From Phreatobacter stygius (GTDB lineage: Bacteria > Pseudomonadota > Alphaproteobacteria > Rhizobiales > Phreatobacteraceae), in the NCBI RefSeq assembly GCF_005144885.1, contig NZ_CP039690.1, positions 1,612,001-1,676,000 of the forward strand: 64,000 nt of DNA, given 5' to 3'. Numbering within the stretch: position 1 is the first letter of the stretch; every line of letters begins with the position of its first letter. Position numbers and translations under genes: made by a program. Shown here one piece after another: positions 8,750-17,706 of this stretch. Under the pieces are notes generated by a model, which saw only the letters and a list, made by a program, of their open reading frames with translations, had not been told where the DNA came from and did no database searches.

Positions 8750-8778
8750 TGTCACGGGATTGTCACGATAGTGTCACG
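8750..8778 (-). promoter_or_regulatory. triple 11-bp direct repeat upstream of the ABC importer
   Basis: TGTCACG occurs at 8750, 8761 and 8772, i.e. three copies exactly 11 bp apart. Read along the leftward operon it is GTGACA-N5-GTGACA-N5-GTGACA ending about 65 bases before the first ATG. One-turn tandem repeats of this kind are typical binding sites of OmpR/PhoB-family response regulators (PHO box, ChvI-type boxes). The regulator is not known. Confidence 0.55.
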
Positions 8779-8842
8779 GGCATCTCGAGCGATCCGCGTC
8801 GCTCAGCCTCGTCGCCCCGGCCCGGAGGCGCGACGCTTCGAT

Positions 8843-9145
8843 CTATTTGGTGCCGACGGCTGGACGTTGACCGGCATCGGCCCCGGACGCCTTGGGCGGG
8901 CATGGCCGGGTAGCCCCCGGGGCTTCGCTGCCGCAGGCCCGGGCGCCGTTGAACACGCTATGGGCATGGTCGAAATCGTCGCGGGTGATGATCTGAATGG
9001 GGTTCGCCTGGCGGAGCGTCACCTGCCGGTCGACCTGACGAAGCGCCAGCAGGGCCGCGATCGCCAGAGCCGGGATCAAGCCGAGCGCCAGCAGCGCGGC
9101 AATGTCCAGAACCAGGATCCACCGCAGTGATGACCGGCCTGCCAT
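8843..9145 (-). CDS. small membrane protein beside the type I secretion genes
   Basis: A 100-residue frame. Residues 8-36 are a single strong hydrophobic segment (L-R-W-I-L-V-L-D-I-A-A-L-L ... A-L-L-A-L), then a charged stretch and a proline/glycine-rich tail with two cysteines. A purine-rich GGAG precedes the ATG. It points the same way as the HlyD and ABC exporter genes upstream of it, 111 bases away. No family recognised; an accessory role in the secretion locus is only suggested by position. Confidence 0.45.
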   Translation of the reverse strand: MAGRSSLRWILVLDIAALLALGLIPALAIAALLALRQVDRQVTLRQANPIQIITRDDFDHAHSVFNGARACGSEAPGATRPCPPKASGADAGQRPAVGTK

Positions 9146-9256
9146 GGGAGTCGCTCCGTCGGAGGATCCTGCTCTGCACGATCGACATCACCGATCCCGG
9201 GGGGCGCGGTCGTCAGCACCGGCCGGATCCGATCGCATCGGCTTCCCGCCGGTGGC

Positions 9257-10600
9257 TCATCTCTCCCTGAAGGCTCGCGACATGCTGTCCTTCAGGGGCT
9301 GCATCAGATATTCGAAGAAGGTCCGTTCGGCCGTCTGGATATAGATTTCCGCCGGCATTCCCGGCGTCGGTTCGAAGTCGGGTATTGTGTCGACATCGTC
9401 GCGCTGCAGCCGGACACGCACGACATAGAGGTCGCTCGGCTGTGCCGGCTGGCGATTTCTTTCATCCGGCAGCGCATCGGCAGAGAGGTAGATGACCTCG
9501 CCGGCGATCATCGGGGTGATCCGCTGGTTGAGTGCGGTCAGCCTGACCATCGCGTGCTTGCCGCGCTTCACCTTGTCGATGTCCTGCGGCCGGACGCGCG
9601 CCTCGATGATCAGCTCATCCTGCAGCGGCACGATCTCGAGAATGGCCTTGCCCGCCTCGATGACGCCGCCCGACGTGTGGTAGCGCAGCTTGACGACGGA
9701 GCCCCGGACCGGCGCGTCGATCCGCATGCGGTCGAGCACGCCGCGCGCCGTCCGCATGCGTTCCCGGACGTCGTTCAACTCGCCACCGGTTTCGTGGAGC
9801 TGTTCCACCGCCGCCTTGACCGCCGTCTTGCGCACACCGGCAATCTGCTCGCGGGTCCGGCCGATCCGCTCGCGCTGATCGCCGAGCTCGCCGATCAGCC
9901 GGCCGACCTCGCCCTGCAGATTGGCGTGAGCCCGCTGGATCGCCAGAACCTCGGGACGCCGGATCAGCCCCTGGCCCATCAGCTGCTCCTTGCCCTTCAG
10001 CTCCTCCGCGATCAGAACGGCCTGCCGCTCGACGGCACTCAGCTGCGTTCTCGTGCCCCGGATTCGTTCCTCGATGCCGTCAATCGCCCTTTCCAGGGCG
10101 ACGACGTCGGAGTTCACCATGTTCCGGCGCGCCGTGAAGGTAATCAGTTGCATGCCCAGGAGCGTCGCAACCTCGGGATCGCCGCCCCGGCTCTGCAGGC
10201 CGGGCGGAAAGCGCAGCGTATCCTGGTCGGAGATTTCCGCCTTCAACCTGGCCTCGATCGCTGAAAGTCGCGCTTCGCGCAGTTCCAGGCGGCGCAGTTC
10301 CGCCCGTGGCGCGGTGTCGTCCAGGATGACCAGCGTCTGGCCCGGCACGACGATGTCGCCCTCGCGCACCAGGATCTCGCGAATGACCCCGCCTTCGAAG
10401 TGCTGAACCGTCTTGTTCTGGCCGGTCGCGACGAAAGCGCCCGACGTGACGACCGCGCCGGAGATCGGCGCGGTATTGCCCCAGACGCCGAAGCCGAGGA
10501 CCACGAAACCGATGATCAGGATGCCCAAGACCGTCGGGACCTTGGTGGCCCGCGGCAAGGTGGCATACCAGGTCGGTGGAATGACGAGACTGTGGGCCAC
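9257..10600 (-). CDS. type I secretion membrane fusion protein (HlyD/PrsE family)
   Basis: A 447-residue periplasmic adaptor. A single membrane anchor spans about 24-44 (V-L-G-I-L-I-I-G-F). It is followed by the biotinyl-lipoyl-like half with Q-H-F-E-G-G-V-I-R-E-I near 75, a long helical coiled-coil hairpin rich in E, R and Q (about 105-290), the second half-motif I-D-A-P-V-R-G-S-V-V, and a beta-barrel domain. This is the standard HlyD_D23 layout that bridges an ABC exporter to a TolC-like channel; no TolC gene is in the window. GTG 10600 has a good GGAGG seven bases upstream. Confidence 0.92.
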   Translation of the reverse strand: MAHSLVIPPTWYATLPRATKVPTVLGILIIGFVVLGFGVWGNTAPISGAVVTSGAFVATGQNKTVQHFEGGVIREILVREGDIVVPGQTLVILDDTAPRAELRRLELREARLSAIEARLKAEISDQDTLRFPPGLQSRGGDPEVATLLGMQLITFTARRNMVNSDVVALERAIDGIEERIRGTRTQLSAVERQAVLIAEELKGKEQLMGQGLIRRPEVLAIQRAHANLQGEVGRLIGELGDQRERIGRTREQIAGVRKTAVKAAVEQLHETGGELNDVRERMRTARGVLDRMRIDAPVRGSVVKLRYHTSGGVIEAGKAILEIVPLQDELIIEARVRPQDIDKVKRGKHAMVRLTALNQRITPMIAGEVIYLSADALPDERNRQPAQPSDLYVVRVRLQRDDVDTIPDFEPTPGMPAEIYIQTAERTFFEYLMQPLKDSMSRAFRER

Positions 10601-10649
10601 TGACGACCTCCTGCCGTGTCCTGAACTGCGGTCTTCCGCGAACTGTCTC

Positions 10650-12716
10650 CTAGGCCTGCGCCGGGGCGAGGCCGCCGGCTGGCGCCGCGGGCGGCGTTAT
10701 GGGGGACGATGCGGTCGCAGCCGGCAGCGGGCGCTGACCGGTGACGAGCGGGATGACCTCGTCGCGCGGCCCGATGGCTTGAACCGCCCCATCCTTGATC
10801 ATCATGATCTTGTCGACACTGCGCAGCAGGGCCGGACGCTGGGTGATCGCCAGCACGGTGATGCCTTTCCGCTTGGCCTGTTCGATGGCACGCGCCAGCG
10901 CCATTTCGCCGGGCGTATCCAGGTTCGAGTTCGGCTCGTCCAGGACGACCAGTCGCGGATTGCCGAAAAAGGCCCGCGCCAGGCCGATCCTTTGCTTCTG
11001 GCCGCCCGACAGCGGGCTGCCATCCATGGCGATCTGCGTCTCGTAGCCTTGCGCGAATTGCGCGATCATCTCGTGCACATCGGCGATCGCGGCGGCTTCA
11101 AACACGTCCTCGTCACTGGCGTCGTCGCGCATCCGCGCGATGTTCGCCTTGATCGAGGCGGGGAACAGCTGCACATCCTGCGGCAGATAACCGACACTCT
11201 CGCCGAACTGGCGCGGATCCCAGTTCTTCAGGTCCATATGGTCGAGCCGGATGCTGCCGGCCGTGGGCATGATCGAACCGACGAGCATCTTGCCGAGTGT
11301 CGACTTGCCGGAGCCGGAGGCGCCGACGATCGCCAGCGACTCGCCGGGATGCAGCGAGAAGGTAATGCCGTTCAGGATCACCTTCTTGTTCGGCGGCGGC
11401 ACGTAGAGAATGCGCTCGACGTCGAGACGCCCTTCCGGCTGCGGCAGGCGCAGGCGCTCCATGTTCAGCGGCGAGGTCTGCAGCAATTGCTGGATGCGGG
11501 CGTAGGCGGCGCGCGCATGGATGAAGCTGCGCCACCCCTCGATCGTGCCTTCCAGCGGCGCCAGCGCACGACCGGCGACGATCGACGAGGCGATCACCAT
11601 GCCGCCGGTCAACTGGCCGGCGAGCGACAGCCAGGCGCCCCAGCCGAGCATGCCGATCTGGGTCCCCAGGCGCGTGAATTTCGACAGGCCGGTCATCAGC
11701 ACGTTGCGATCTTGCGCGATCACCTGCGCCCGCAGCGATTCCGCCGTTTCCCGCCCCCATATGCTGACGCCTTCGGGGATCATGCCCATGGCGTTCATCA
11801 CCTGGGCATTGCGCGCCATGGCGTCGGCCTGGAGATTGGCCCGCACGCTGAAGGCGCTCGCCCGCGAATAGGACACCGCCGTGATCTTCTGGTTGATATA
11901 GGCGAGAACGAACAGGATCAGGCCGGCCGCCACGACGATGTAACCGAGATCCGGATGGATCAGGAAAACCACCAGGAAATAGACCGGGGCCACCGGAGCA
12001 TCGAGCATGGTGAGCAGCACCGGCCCGGTCAGGAAGCTTCTGATGTTCTGGAGATCCGACAGGATCTGAAATTCGCGGCTGGAGCCGTTCTGGGCCGACC
12101 GGGCGGCGGCGGCGAGAACCGGTGCGCCAAGCCGGGCTTCGACGTCGACCGCGACGCGCGTCAGGATATAGCGGCGCATCATGTCGAGCAGCACATGGGC
12201 CAGAACTGCGATCATGACGATGATCGTCAGCATGATGAGCGTATCGATGCTGCGGCTGGTCAGCACCCGATCGGACATCTGGAACAGATAGATCGGGATC
12301 GCCAGAACCAGCAGATTGACCACGAGCGAGAAGATCGCAACGGTGACCAGGTTGCGCCTGACCCCCGCCAGCCCCTTGCTCAGCACCTGCCTGAAATCGC
12401 CGTCAGCGGTGCGCTGGACCATGCGCGGGGCCGCTTTGTTCTCGGCCACCTGCCGACCGGCGGCAGGCGCGACCGACGTCGCCACCCCCGTCACACCATC
12501 GAGAGGCGCAACGGAGGCGGCGTCCGACGCGACCGGCAACGGTGGGATTGGCGGAGGTGTCGCCGGGCGTGTGGAGGAAAAAGGCGCGAAAGCGTCGGCC
12601 CGGGGCAAGCCGCCGGCAGGCCCGATGCCATGGCCGTTGGGCGACCCTGACCAGCCCGATGGAACTGCCCGGCCATCCTTGCTGCCGTCGGCTGACCGAT
12701 CGTCATCGCGATTCAT
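10650..12716 (-). CDS. type I secretion ABC transporter, permease-ATPase (PrtD-like)
   Basis: A 688-residue half-transporter. The first ~110 residues are proline/alanine-rich and disordered, unlike a C39 peptidase domain. A five- to six-span membrane domain follows (from R-N-L-V-T-V-A-I-F), then the nucleotide domain with G-A-S-G-S-G-K-S-T, L-S-G-G-Q-K-Q-R and L-V-V-L-D-E-P-N-S-N-L-D. ATG 12716 is chosen: GAGAGGGG lies 8 bases upstream, while the longer frame would need TTG at 12737. It drives export of unfolded substrates in one step across both membranes with the adaptor encoded 49 bases downstream. Confidence 0.92.
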   Translation of the reverse strand: MNRDDDRSADGSKDGRAVPSGWSGSPNGHGIGPAGGLPRADAFAPFSSTRPATPPPIPPLPVASDAASVAPLDGVTGVATSVAPAAGRQVAENKAAPRMVQRTADGDFRQVLSKGLAGVRRNLVTVAIFSLVVNLLVLAIPIYLFQMSDRVLTSRSIDTLIMLTIIVMIAVLAHVLLDMMRRYILTRVAVDVEARLGAPVLAAAARSAQNGSSREFQILSDLQNIRSFLTGPVLLTMLDAPVAPVYFLVVFLIHPDLGYIVVAAGLILFVLAYINQKITAVSYSRASAFSVRANLQADAMARNAQVMNAMGMIPEGVSIWGRETAESLRAQVIAQDRNVLMTGLSKFTRLGTQIGMLGWGAWLSLAGQLTGGMVIASSIVAGRALAPLEGTIEGWRSFIHARAAYARIQQLLQTSPLNMERLRLPQPEGRLDVERILYVPPPNKKVILNGITFSLHPGESLAIVGASGSGKSTLGKMLVGSIMPTAGSIRLDHMDLKNWDPRQFGESVGYLPQDVQLFPASIKANIARMRDDASDEDVFEAAAIADVHEMIAQFAQGYETQIAMDGSPLSGGQKQRIGLARAFFGNPRLVVLDEPNSNLDTPGEMALARAIEQAKRKGITVLAITQRPALLRSVDKIMMIKDGAVQAIGPRDEVIPLVTGQRPLPAATASSPITPPAAPAGGLAPAQA

Positions 12717-12777
12717 GACTGGTCCCCTCTCTCCCAAAGGCGGGAATGCCGGCGCGACGGGCCTCGTCGCTGGCGCA

Positions 12778-14769
12778 TCAGGTCATGACATTGCCCAGGC
12801 TATCGTGGTTGGCCGGGTCTGGAACGGAACATGGCGTGCTGTCGGGCTCTTGGTCCTGGCTTTCGGCGCCGACAAAAACGACGACCTCGGACACCAGCAG
12901 TTCGGTGTCGTGGGTGACCACCTGGTCCTCGTCGGTGATGATGTTGGTCTGGACCAGGATGCTCTCCTCATAGGCCTCGCCGCCCAGATATTGGGAATCG
13001 GCGAGCGTCCCGACATCGATGATCCTGGCGTCGTTGGCCACGGTATTCGCGCCGGAGACGACCCCCTGAGTTACGCCGGTGCCGGCCGCCGGGAGCAGTC
13101 CCTGCTGGACCGCAAGGTCCGTGTCGCTGATGACGTTGGTCTGGGCGATGACGTTGACGTCCCAGTAGTCGCCCTTGATGTAGAGGATATGGAGCTTTCC
13201 CGAGAGATTGCCGCTGAGATGCCAGTCGGCATTCGGGGTCAGCACCTTATCGCCCCGGTCGAGCGCATCGATGAGCTGTTGCTGCAACGGGCTGATGTCG
13301 CCGAAGGCCTTGGCGTCATAGGTCTCGATGGTGGCGTCATTGGTCAGCGCGTTCAGCCCGGTGGCGACGGTCTGCGACCCGCCCTGCTTCTCCGCGCCGA
13401 GAAACAATTTCACATAGTCTGCATCGATGACGATGTTTTTCTGAAATATCCAATCGGCCCGATGGTAATCGCCGGCGATGACAATGATGTCGTAGTGGCC
13501 GATATCGATGAGCTTGACGAAATTGATGTCGAGATTTTCACCGGTGCTGAGCGCATAAAAACTCGAATTGGTCTCCTGGACGGTGATGTCGTTGTCTACG
13601 AGATGATTGGTCTGCTGGATCGACTTCACATCGTAGAAATTTCCGTCCAGGGAATCGACCTTCCAACGCGCGGTGGCGAATGCCCCGGCGACCTTGATGG
13701 TCGATTCATGCGTGACGAACTCGGCAATGTTGTGCACCTCGTTGCCCGAGGCGGACAGCGCCTGGAGCGCGGCCGGAGCGCTCGCCTCGACATAGTCGCT
13801 GTCGACGAAAATATTGACCTGGATGATCGCCTTGCTGAAGAAGGCATCGCCGGTGACGATCAGCGAGCCGGTCATCTCCGAACCATCGAAGATGACGGCG
13901 ACGTTCTGCACCGCGTTGGCACCGACGACAGCCGTCGTGCCGATACCATGGCTCGGGCCCGTCAATGTGCTGGTCGCGGTATTGCCGGCAATCTCGGTAA
14001 CGGCGATGGCGGCAGGTTCGAGCGACGGCGCCTCAGCCGGTTTCGCCACGGCCTCCTGAGTGAGCACCCCATCGACATAGCGGCCGGCCTCGACCCGATG
14101 TCCGGACCAGTCCGAGGCTGAATCGGCGCCGGCCTTCCACTGCGCGTCGCGCTCGGCGACGAAGCCGGGAAGCAGGGCACCGCCACCCGAAATGGGCAGG
14201 ACAAGCGAAGCAGGCGTAGACCCCTCGGCGGCGCGCACCATCGCATCCAGCGACGCGGCGGTGTTTGGCGGGCTGAGATCGGCCGATTGATCGGACGCAC
14301 CGACGATCACCACGTCATTGTCCGTGACGCGATCGTTGTCGGTCATGGTGTTGAGCTGGCGAATGTCCAGCTTCAGTTGCGCAACGTCGGTCGTATATTC
14401 GACGCTGATCGCTCGCCCGGAATGGACCTCGGCCTGAATAGTGGCCGGCTGGATTTTGGGCGCCGCAGCCGCCTCGACCTTGGGCGACGGGAGCATCGCC
14501 AATTTCGCAACCGGCATGTCCGCGCGCAAAACGGCACCTTGCGCGACAGGTGGCTCCGACAACTCGACCGCCGGCGGCCGCGTTGCCTTGCCTTCGAGTT
14601 CATCATCCTCGAACCGATTGAGCCCGGATTGCCGATGCGAGAAGGCGTCTTCGCGGATCCGGGCCTGGTCATTCCCGTCATAGCGCTCCGGGTCGCGCCA
14701 GGTGTCCTCGAAGATCCGGAGATAGCCGGCAAAATGCCATATGGTTTCGGTGAAGCTACCGGATAGCAT
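12778..14769 (-). CDS. putative type I secreted protein with Q-x-N-x3-D-x-D repeats
   Basis: A 663-residue acidic protein directly upstream of the exporter. AGGAGG precedes ATG 14769. There is no Sec signal peptide. Six copies of the pattern Q-x-N-x-x-x-D-x-D occur at residues 138, 317, 386, 443, 543 and 607 (for example Q-T-N-I-I-T-D-E-D), 57 to 179 residues apart, each within a strand-like hydrophobic block such as G-D-Y-W-D-V-N-V. Asp/Asn spacing could bind calcium as in RTX proteins, but classical GGxGxDxUx nonapeptides are absent. Four residues before the stop are D-S-L-G-N-V-M-T, with no clear export signal. I assign substrate status from gene order only. Confidence 0.7.
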   Translation of the reverse strand: MLSGSFTETIWHFAGYLRIFEDTWRDPERYDGNDQARIREDAFSHRQSGLNRFEDDELEGKATRPPAVELSEPPVAQGAVLRADMPVAKLAMLPSPKVEAAAAPKIQPATIQAEVHSGRAISVEYTTDVAQLKLDIRQLNTMTDNDRVTDNDVVIVGASDQSADLSPPNTAASLDAMVRAAEGSTPASLVLPISGGGALLPGFVAERDAQWKAGADSASDWSGHRVEAGRYVDGVLTQEAVAKPAEAPSLEPAAIAVTEIAGNTATSTLTGPSHGIGTTAVVGANAVQNVAVIFDGSEMTGSLIVTGDAFFSKAIIQVNIFVDSDYVEASAPAALQALSASGNEVHNIAEFVTHESTIKVAGAFATARWKVDSLDGNFYDVKSIQQTNHLVDNDITVQETNSSFYALSTGENLDINFVKLIDIGHYDIIVIAGDYHRADWIFQKNIVIDADYVKLFLGAEKQGGSQTVATGLNALTNDATIETYDAKAFGDISPLQQQLIDALDRGDKVLTPNADWHLSGNLSGKLHILYIKGDYWDVNVIAQTNVISDTDLAVQQGLLPAAGTGVTQGVVSGANTVANDARIIDVGTLADSQYLGGEAYEESILVQTNIITDEDQVVTHDTELLVSEVVVFVGAESQDQEPDSTPCSVPDPANHDSLGNVMT

Positions 14770-14911
14770 GACCGCCTCCTGACGCACTCGACGCAGCATT
14801 CATCGGCCCGTCGCCTCCGATACGAAGCCGCCGGCCCGAAGGATCACGATGTTCGCAGGACAGTGCGGGCCCGCGCGTGACGGCGCGCGGACCCAGTCGT
14901 CAGGACGGTGA

Positions 14912-15769
14912 TCAGAAGCTGTCGAGGACGTCGCCACCGGCAACGTTCTGGTCGATCTGGTTGAACTGGACGTTCGAACCCATCGAGATCGTCTGGGTGA
15001 AGGCTTCCTGGGTCAGCGTCGTGTTGGCGGCTGTGGCGCCGATACCCGAGAGGTTGCCATCATCGCCGGTGATCGATCCGAGCACGGCACCTACCGCGCT
15101 GCCGCCGCTCGCCGTCGCGGTCAAGGCGAAATTGCCGGCGTCGCCGCCACCGCCGCCATCGCCGCCGGCGCCGCCGGCGCCGCCGAGGGCACCGCCGCCG
15201 CCGCCACCACCGCCGCCGCCACCGCCGCCACCGCTATTGGTGCCGGAATAGGACACGGAGGGATTGGACAGCGAATCGTTATCGGCCAGATTGTTGATCT
15301 GGTCGATATTGAAGTTGTTGCCATCGTTGAGGGTCTGCCAGACCACATCCGGCATCACGACGCTATCGTCAATGCTCTGGATATAGTCGATATCGATGAC
15401 ATCGTTGTCTTCCGGCGGGGTGAGACGAGCCGTGACCCCGACATCGACGGTGACATCCACGTCGACAGTGTTGGTGTTGGTATTGGTATTCTCGTTGATA
15501 TTGGCATTGCCGTTGAGATTCAGATTGCCATTGCCATTCAGGTTGACATTGCCATTGAGGTTGGCGTTGTCGTTCCAGACGGACGTATCAACCGACTGAG
15601 CGGCATGTTGATACTGGCCCTGACCTTGGCCCTGAGCTTGGCCTTGACCCTGGCCTTGACCTTGGCCTTGGCCTTGACCTTGACCCTGGCCTTGCTTCTG
15701 CGCCTGGAGTTCCGCCTGGAGCTGAGCCTGTGCTTCGAGCTGGGCTTGGAGTTGAGCCTGTGTAGGCAT
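14912..15769 (-). CDS. low-complexity putative type I secreted protein
   Basis: A 285-residue protein of striking composition: Q/A-rich 1-25, an uninterrupted Q-G dipeptide run about 26-52 (DNA 15614-15691), an Asn-rich L-N-G-N block 70-100, a Val-Asp block 102-111, then a glycine run 180-193 and a Gly/Ala/Asp tail. The motif Q157-I-N-N-L-A-D-N-D165 matches the repeat of the neighbouring 663-residue protein, tying the two together. The C-terminus ends D-V-L-D-S-F, a hydrophobic/acidic end seen in type I substrates. A GGAG lies before ATG 15769. Likely an extracellular or surface protein exported by the adjacent system; no family recognised. Confidence 0.7.
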   Translation of the reverse strand: MPTQAQLQAQLEAQAQLQAELQAQKQGQGQGQGQGQGQGQGQGQAQGQGQGQYQHAAQSVDTSVWNDNANLNGNVNLNGNGNLNLNGNANINENTNTNTNTVDVDVTVDVGVTARLTPPEDNDVIDIDYIQSIDDSVVMPDVVWQTLNDGNNFNIDQINNLADNDSLSNPSVSYSGTNSGGGGGGGGGGGGGGALGGAGGAGGDGGGGGDAGNFALTATASGGSAVGAVLGSITGDDGNLSGIGATAANTTLTQEAFTQTISMGSNVQFNQIDQNVAGGDVLDSF

Positions 15770-16998
15770 GGTGATCTCCTCATCGAAGATGGAGACACCA
15801 GAACCTTAGCGCTTGTCCGCGTCTCTTCTGGGTCGCGGCACAAACCATGAGGCCTGTGTGTCTGCTTCGGCTGATTGAAACGCGATGCAACAGAATGAAT
15901 GAATGCTGCTCTGCGGTCTTGGGCTCCTGAGCTACCCGGGCATGATGACCTCCCTGGTTGTCGTGGAACGGGCAAATCTCCGCCGCTTCCACTGACGGAC
16001 GTCGCCCGCCGCGGATACGAAACAGCCGGATACACGGCGTCGGAGGACGCATTGCCCGTAAGAGTTTGATCTGAGCACCGGATGCGGAAGGCGAAGCCGG
16101 CACGGACGCGACGCGCCCGCCGGCACAGGCGATGTGCCTGCGGCTACATTCCGGTCTGGCGTGGAATTGAAGGTCGCCCGAAGGCTGCGGCCATAGGCCT
16201 GGATTGGGTTATCGCTACCCGACAGCACCCATAAACTGAGCCCAGGACATGATACTCCCCCTGTCTCTGTACTCCGGCGCCGGTCAAATACGCTGACGGT
16301 CACCGGCCAAATAGCAATGAAGTCTTGCCGATACTCCGGATGATGGGTGGCCCCAAGCGTTTTCGTCAAGTTCTAGAATGGCCACCAAAACCCGGGAAAC
16401 GCATCCTCGAACCACAACCCGCGAGACCCGAACGCGTCCTATAAGCCGGACCCATCGGTAAAATTATGGACCTCACGGTCATCATCGTGTAATGGATTGA
16501 TCATCGAGGCACCATGATACCTGCCTCATCCGAGATGGCTTCGTTTGCGCCGATCGTCGGGCGCCGGGCCATGAGAGAGATTCTGCGGCCGGACCTACTC
16601 CGAAAGCGGCTTGACGGAATCCAGGAACCGCATGTCGGACGGCGAGCACCGTTCGACATCACGAGGGCTGGAGAACCACAGCCGGCCAATGACAGCCGGC
16701 ACAGGAGCTGGCAACGTCCAGGCTCGGAGCATGAAGCGACCCGTCCAGCGCCAAGGCTCTGCCATGACGCGGAAGGGGTATTTTTGTCCGCAAGTCATTC
16801 TGCAAACTCCAAAGGTCGGCCGACAAGATCGCGTCGCGGTCGGATCGCAGCCGGCTTCAGCCTCCGCGGCGGGCTTCGACGCCTGTCCGCGGTAAGTGCG
16901 TCCAACGGCGCGAGCTTCGGTTGCGATCGATTAAGAGCACCCAAGGCGACGCCTCGTGGTCAATCCTGATATCGTCTCCGATTGGGGTGGGGATTGTG
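15770..16998. other. 1.2-kb intergenic region without a convincing gene
   Basis: No frame here has a family match, a good start or high-GC third-position bias consistent with its neighbours. Base composition is visibly less GC-rich than the surroundings, for example around 16310-16520. It must contain the leftward promoter of the low-complexity protein gene and the rightward promoter of the zinc-ribbon gene. I see no clear palindrome, tRNA or insertion-sequence end. Degraded coding remnants or an untranslated RNA cannot be excluded. Confidence 0.5.
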
Positions 16999-17706
16999 AT
17001 GTCGATCAATCTCGAAGACATGCAAGACGAAGACGCGGCCTGCCGATTTCTGGAATATTGCCTTGATCTCGATAATTTGAACTGCCCTCACTGCGGGGAA
17101 ATCAAGCGAATTGGACGCCTCGAGGGCAGGTCGACGCGCAAGTCAACCTTCAAATGCTATTCTTGCCGCAAGTCATTCTCGCTGCGTGCCGGTACGATCT
17201 TCGAAGGCAGCCATATTCCGCTGCACATCTGGCTCCAGGCGCTTTTTTTGACGGTCGCCTCGCGCGGGCGGCTTGGCGCCCATAATCTCGAACGCCTGCT
17301 CCATGTTTCGCTGATGTCGGCTTGGAGCCTGAAGCGCAAGATTATCCACGCGGTCGGCTGGGACCTGATTTGCCCGGAACGCGACGCCGGTGACGCCACG
17401 GCCGGGCCGCCGATCCGGTGGCCCGCCATACCCGCGTCCTTGGACGGTCAACGCAAGCAGACCGTGGCCCAACAGCGCATGGAAAACCTGCGCCTCGCCT
17501 CCGAGATTTTCGACCACCCACAACTGGCCGAGCGTTTCGAGGAAGCCGTTATCCGGCTCCTGCTATTCAATCCCAAGAGCGCGACGGTTTCGAGCGCCGC
17601 AGGTTCGAGCGCCGCAGCCTCGGACGCCGCAGGCTCGGAGCCCGGCCTGTTCCGGGGCCTGGAAGCTCAAGGTCAATTCGACCTGTTCATGCGCGCCGAC
17701 AAATAA
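16999..17706 (+). CDS. IS1595-type zinc-ribbon protein lacking a DDE domain
   Basis: A 235-residue protein from ATG 16999. Residues 30-58 contain C-P-H-C-G and C-Y-S-C-R-K-S-F-S, a four-cysteine zinc ribbon, followed by R-A-G-T-I-F-E-G-S-H-I-P-L-H-I-W, the sequence that starts IS1595/ISXO2 transposases. In transposases a DDE nuclease domain of about 150 residues follows; here the protein instead runs into a helical segment and an S-S-A-A-G repeat region (about 197-215). No terminal inverted repeats were seen. It may be a domesticated DNA-binding protein or a truncated transposase; the intact frame and good start favour a kept gene. Confidence 0.7.
   Translation: MSINLEDMQDEDAACRFLEYCLDLDNLNCPHCGEIKRIGRLEGRSTRKSTFKCYSCRKSFSLRAGTIFEGSHIPLHIWLQALFLTVASRGRLGAHNLERLLHVSLMSAWSLKRKIIHAVGWDLICPERDAGDATAGPPIRWPAIPASLDGQRKQTVAQQRMENLRLASEIFDHPQLAERFEEAVIRLLLFNPKSATVSSAAGSSAAASDAAGSEPGLFRGLEAQGQFDLFMRADK
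17589..17645 (+). repeat. 15-bp tandem repeat inside the zinc-ribbon gene
   Basis: TTCGAGCGCCGCAGG-like units start at 17589, 17604, 17619 and 17634 (last partial). They encode S-S/D-A-A-G pentapeptides near the C-terminus of the zinc-ribbon protein. Copies differ by a few bases, so this is a degenerate coding minisatellite that can change length without a frameshift. Confidence 0.7.

Noticed and set aside
8750-8778. Calling the TGTCACG repeats a definite PHO box
   Set aside because: Spacing fits but the sequence and orientation relative to the gene do not match the consensus closely enough.
10413-14121. Long rightward frames opposite the type I secretion genes
   Set aside because: Shadows of the ABC exporter and the repeat protein, no domain motifs, while the leftward frames have clear families and RBSs.
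15932-16969. Frames on both strands in the 1.2-kb gap (for example 15932-16369 minus and 16514-16969 plus)
   Set aside because: No recognisable domain, poor starts, composition unlike neighbouring genes; treated as chance openings.
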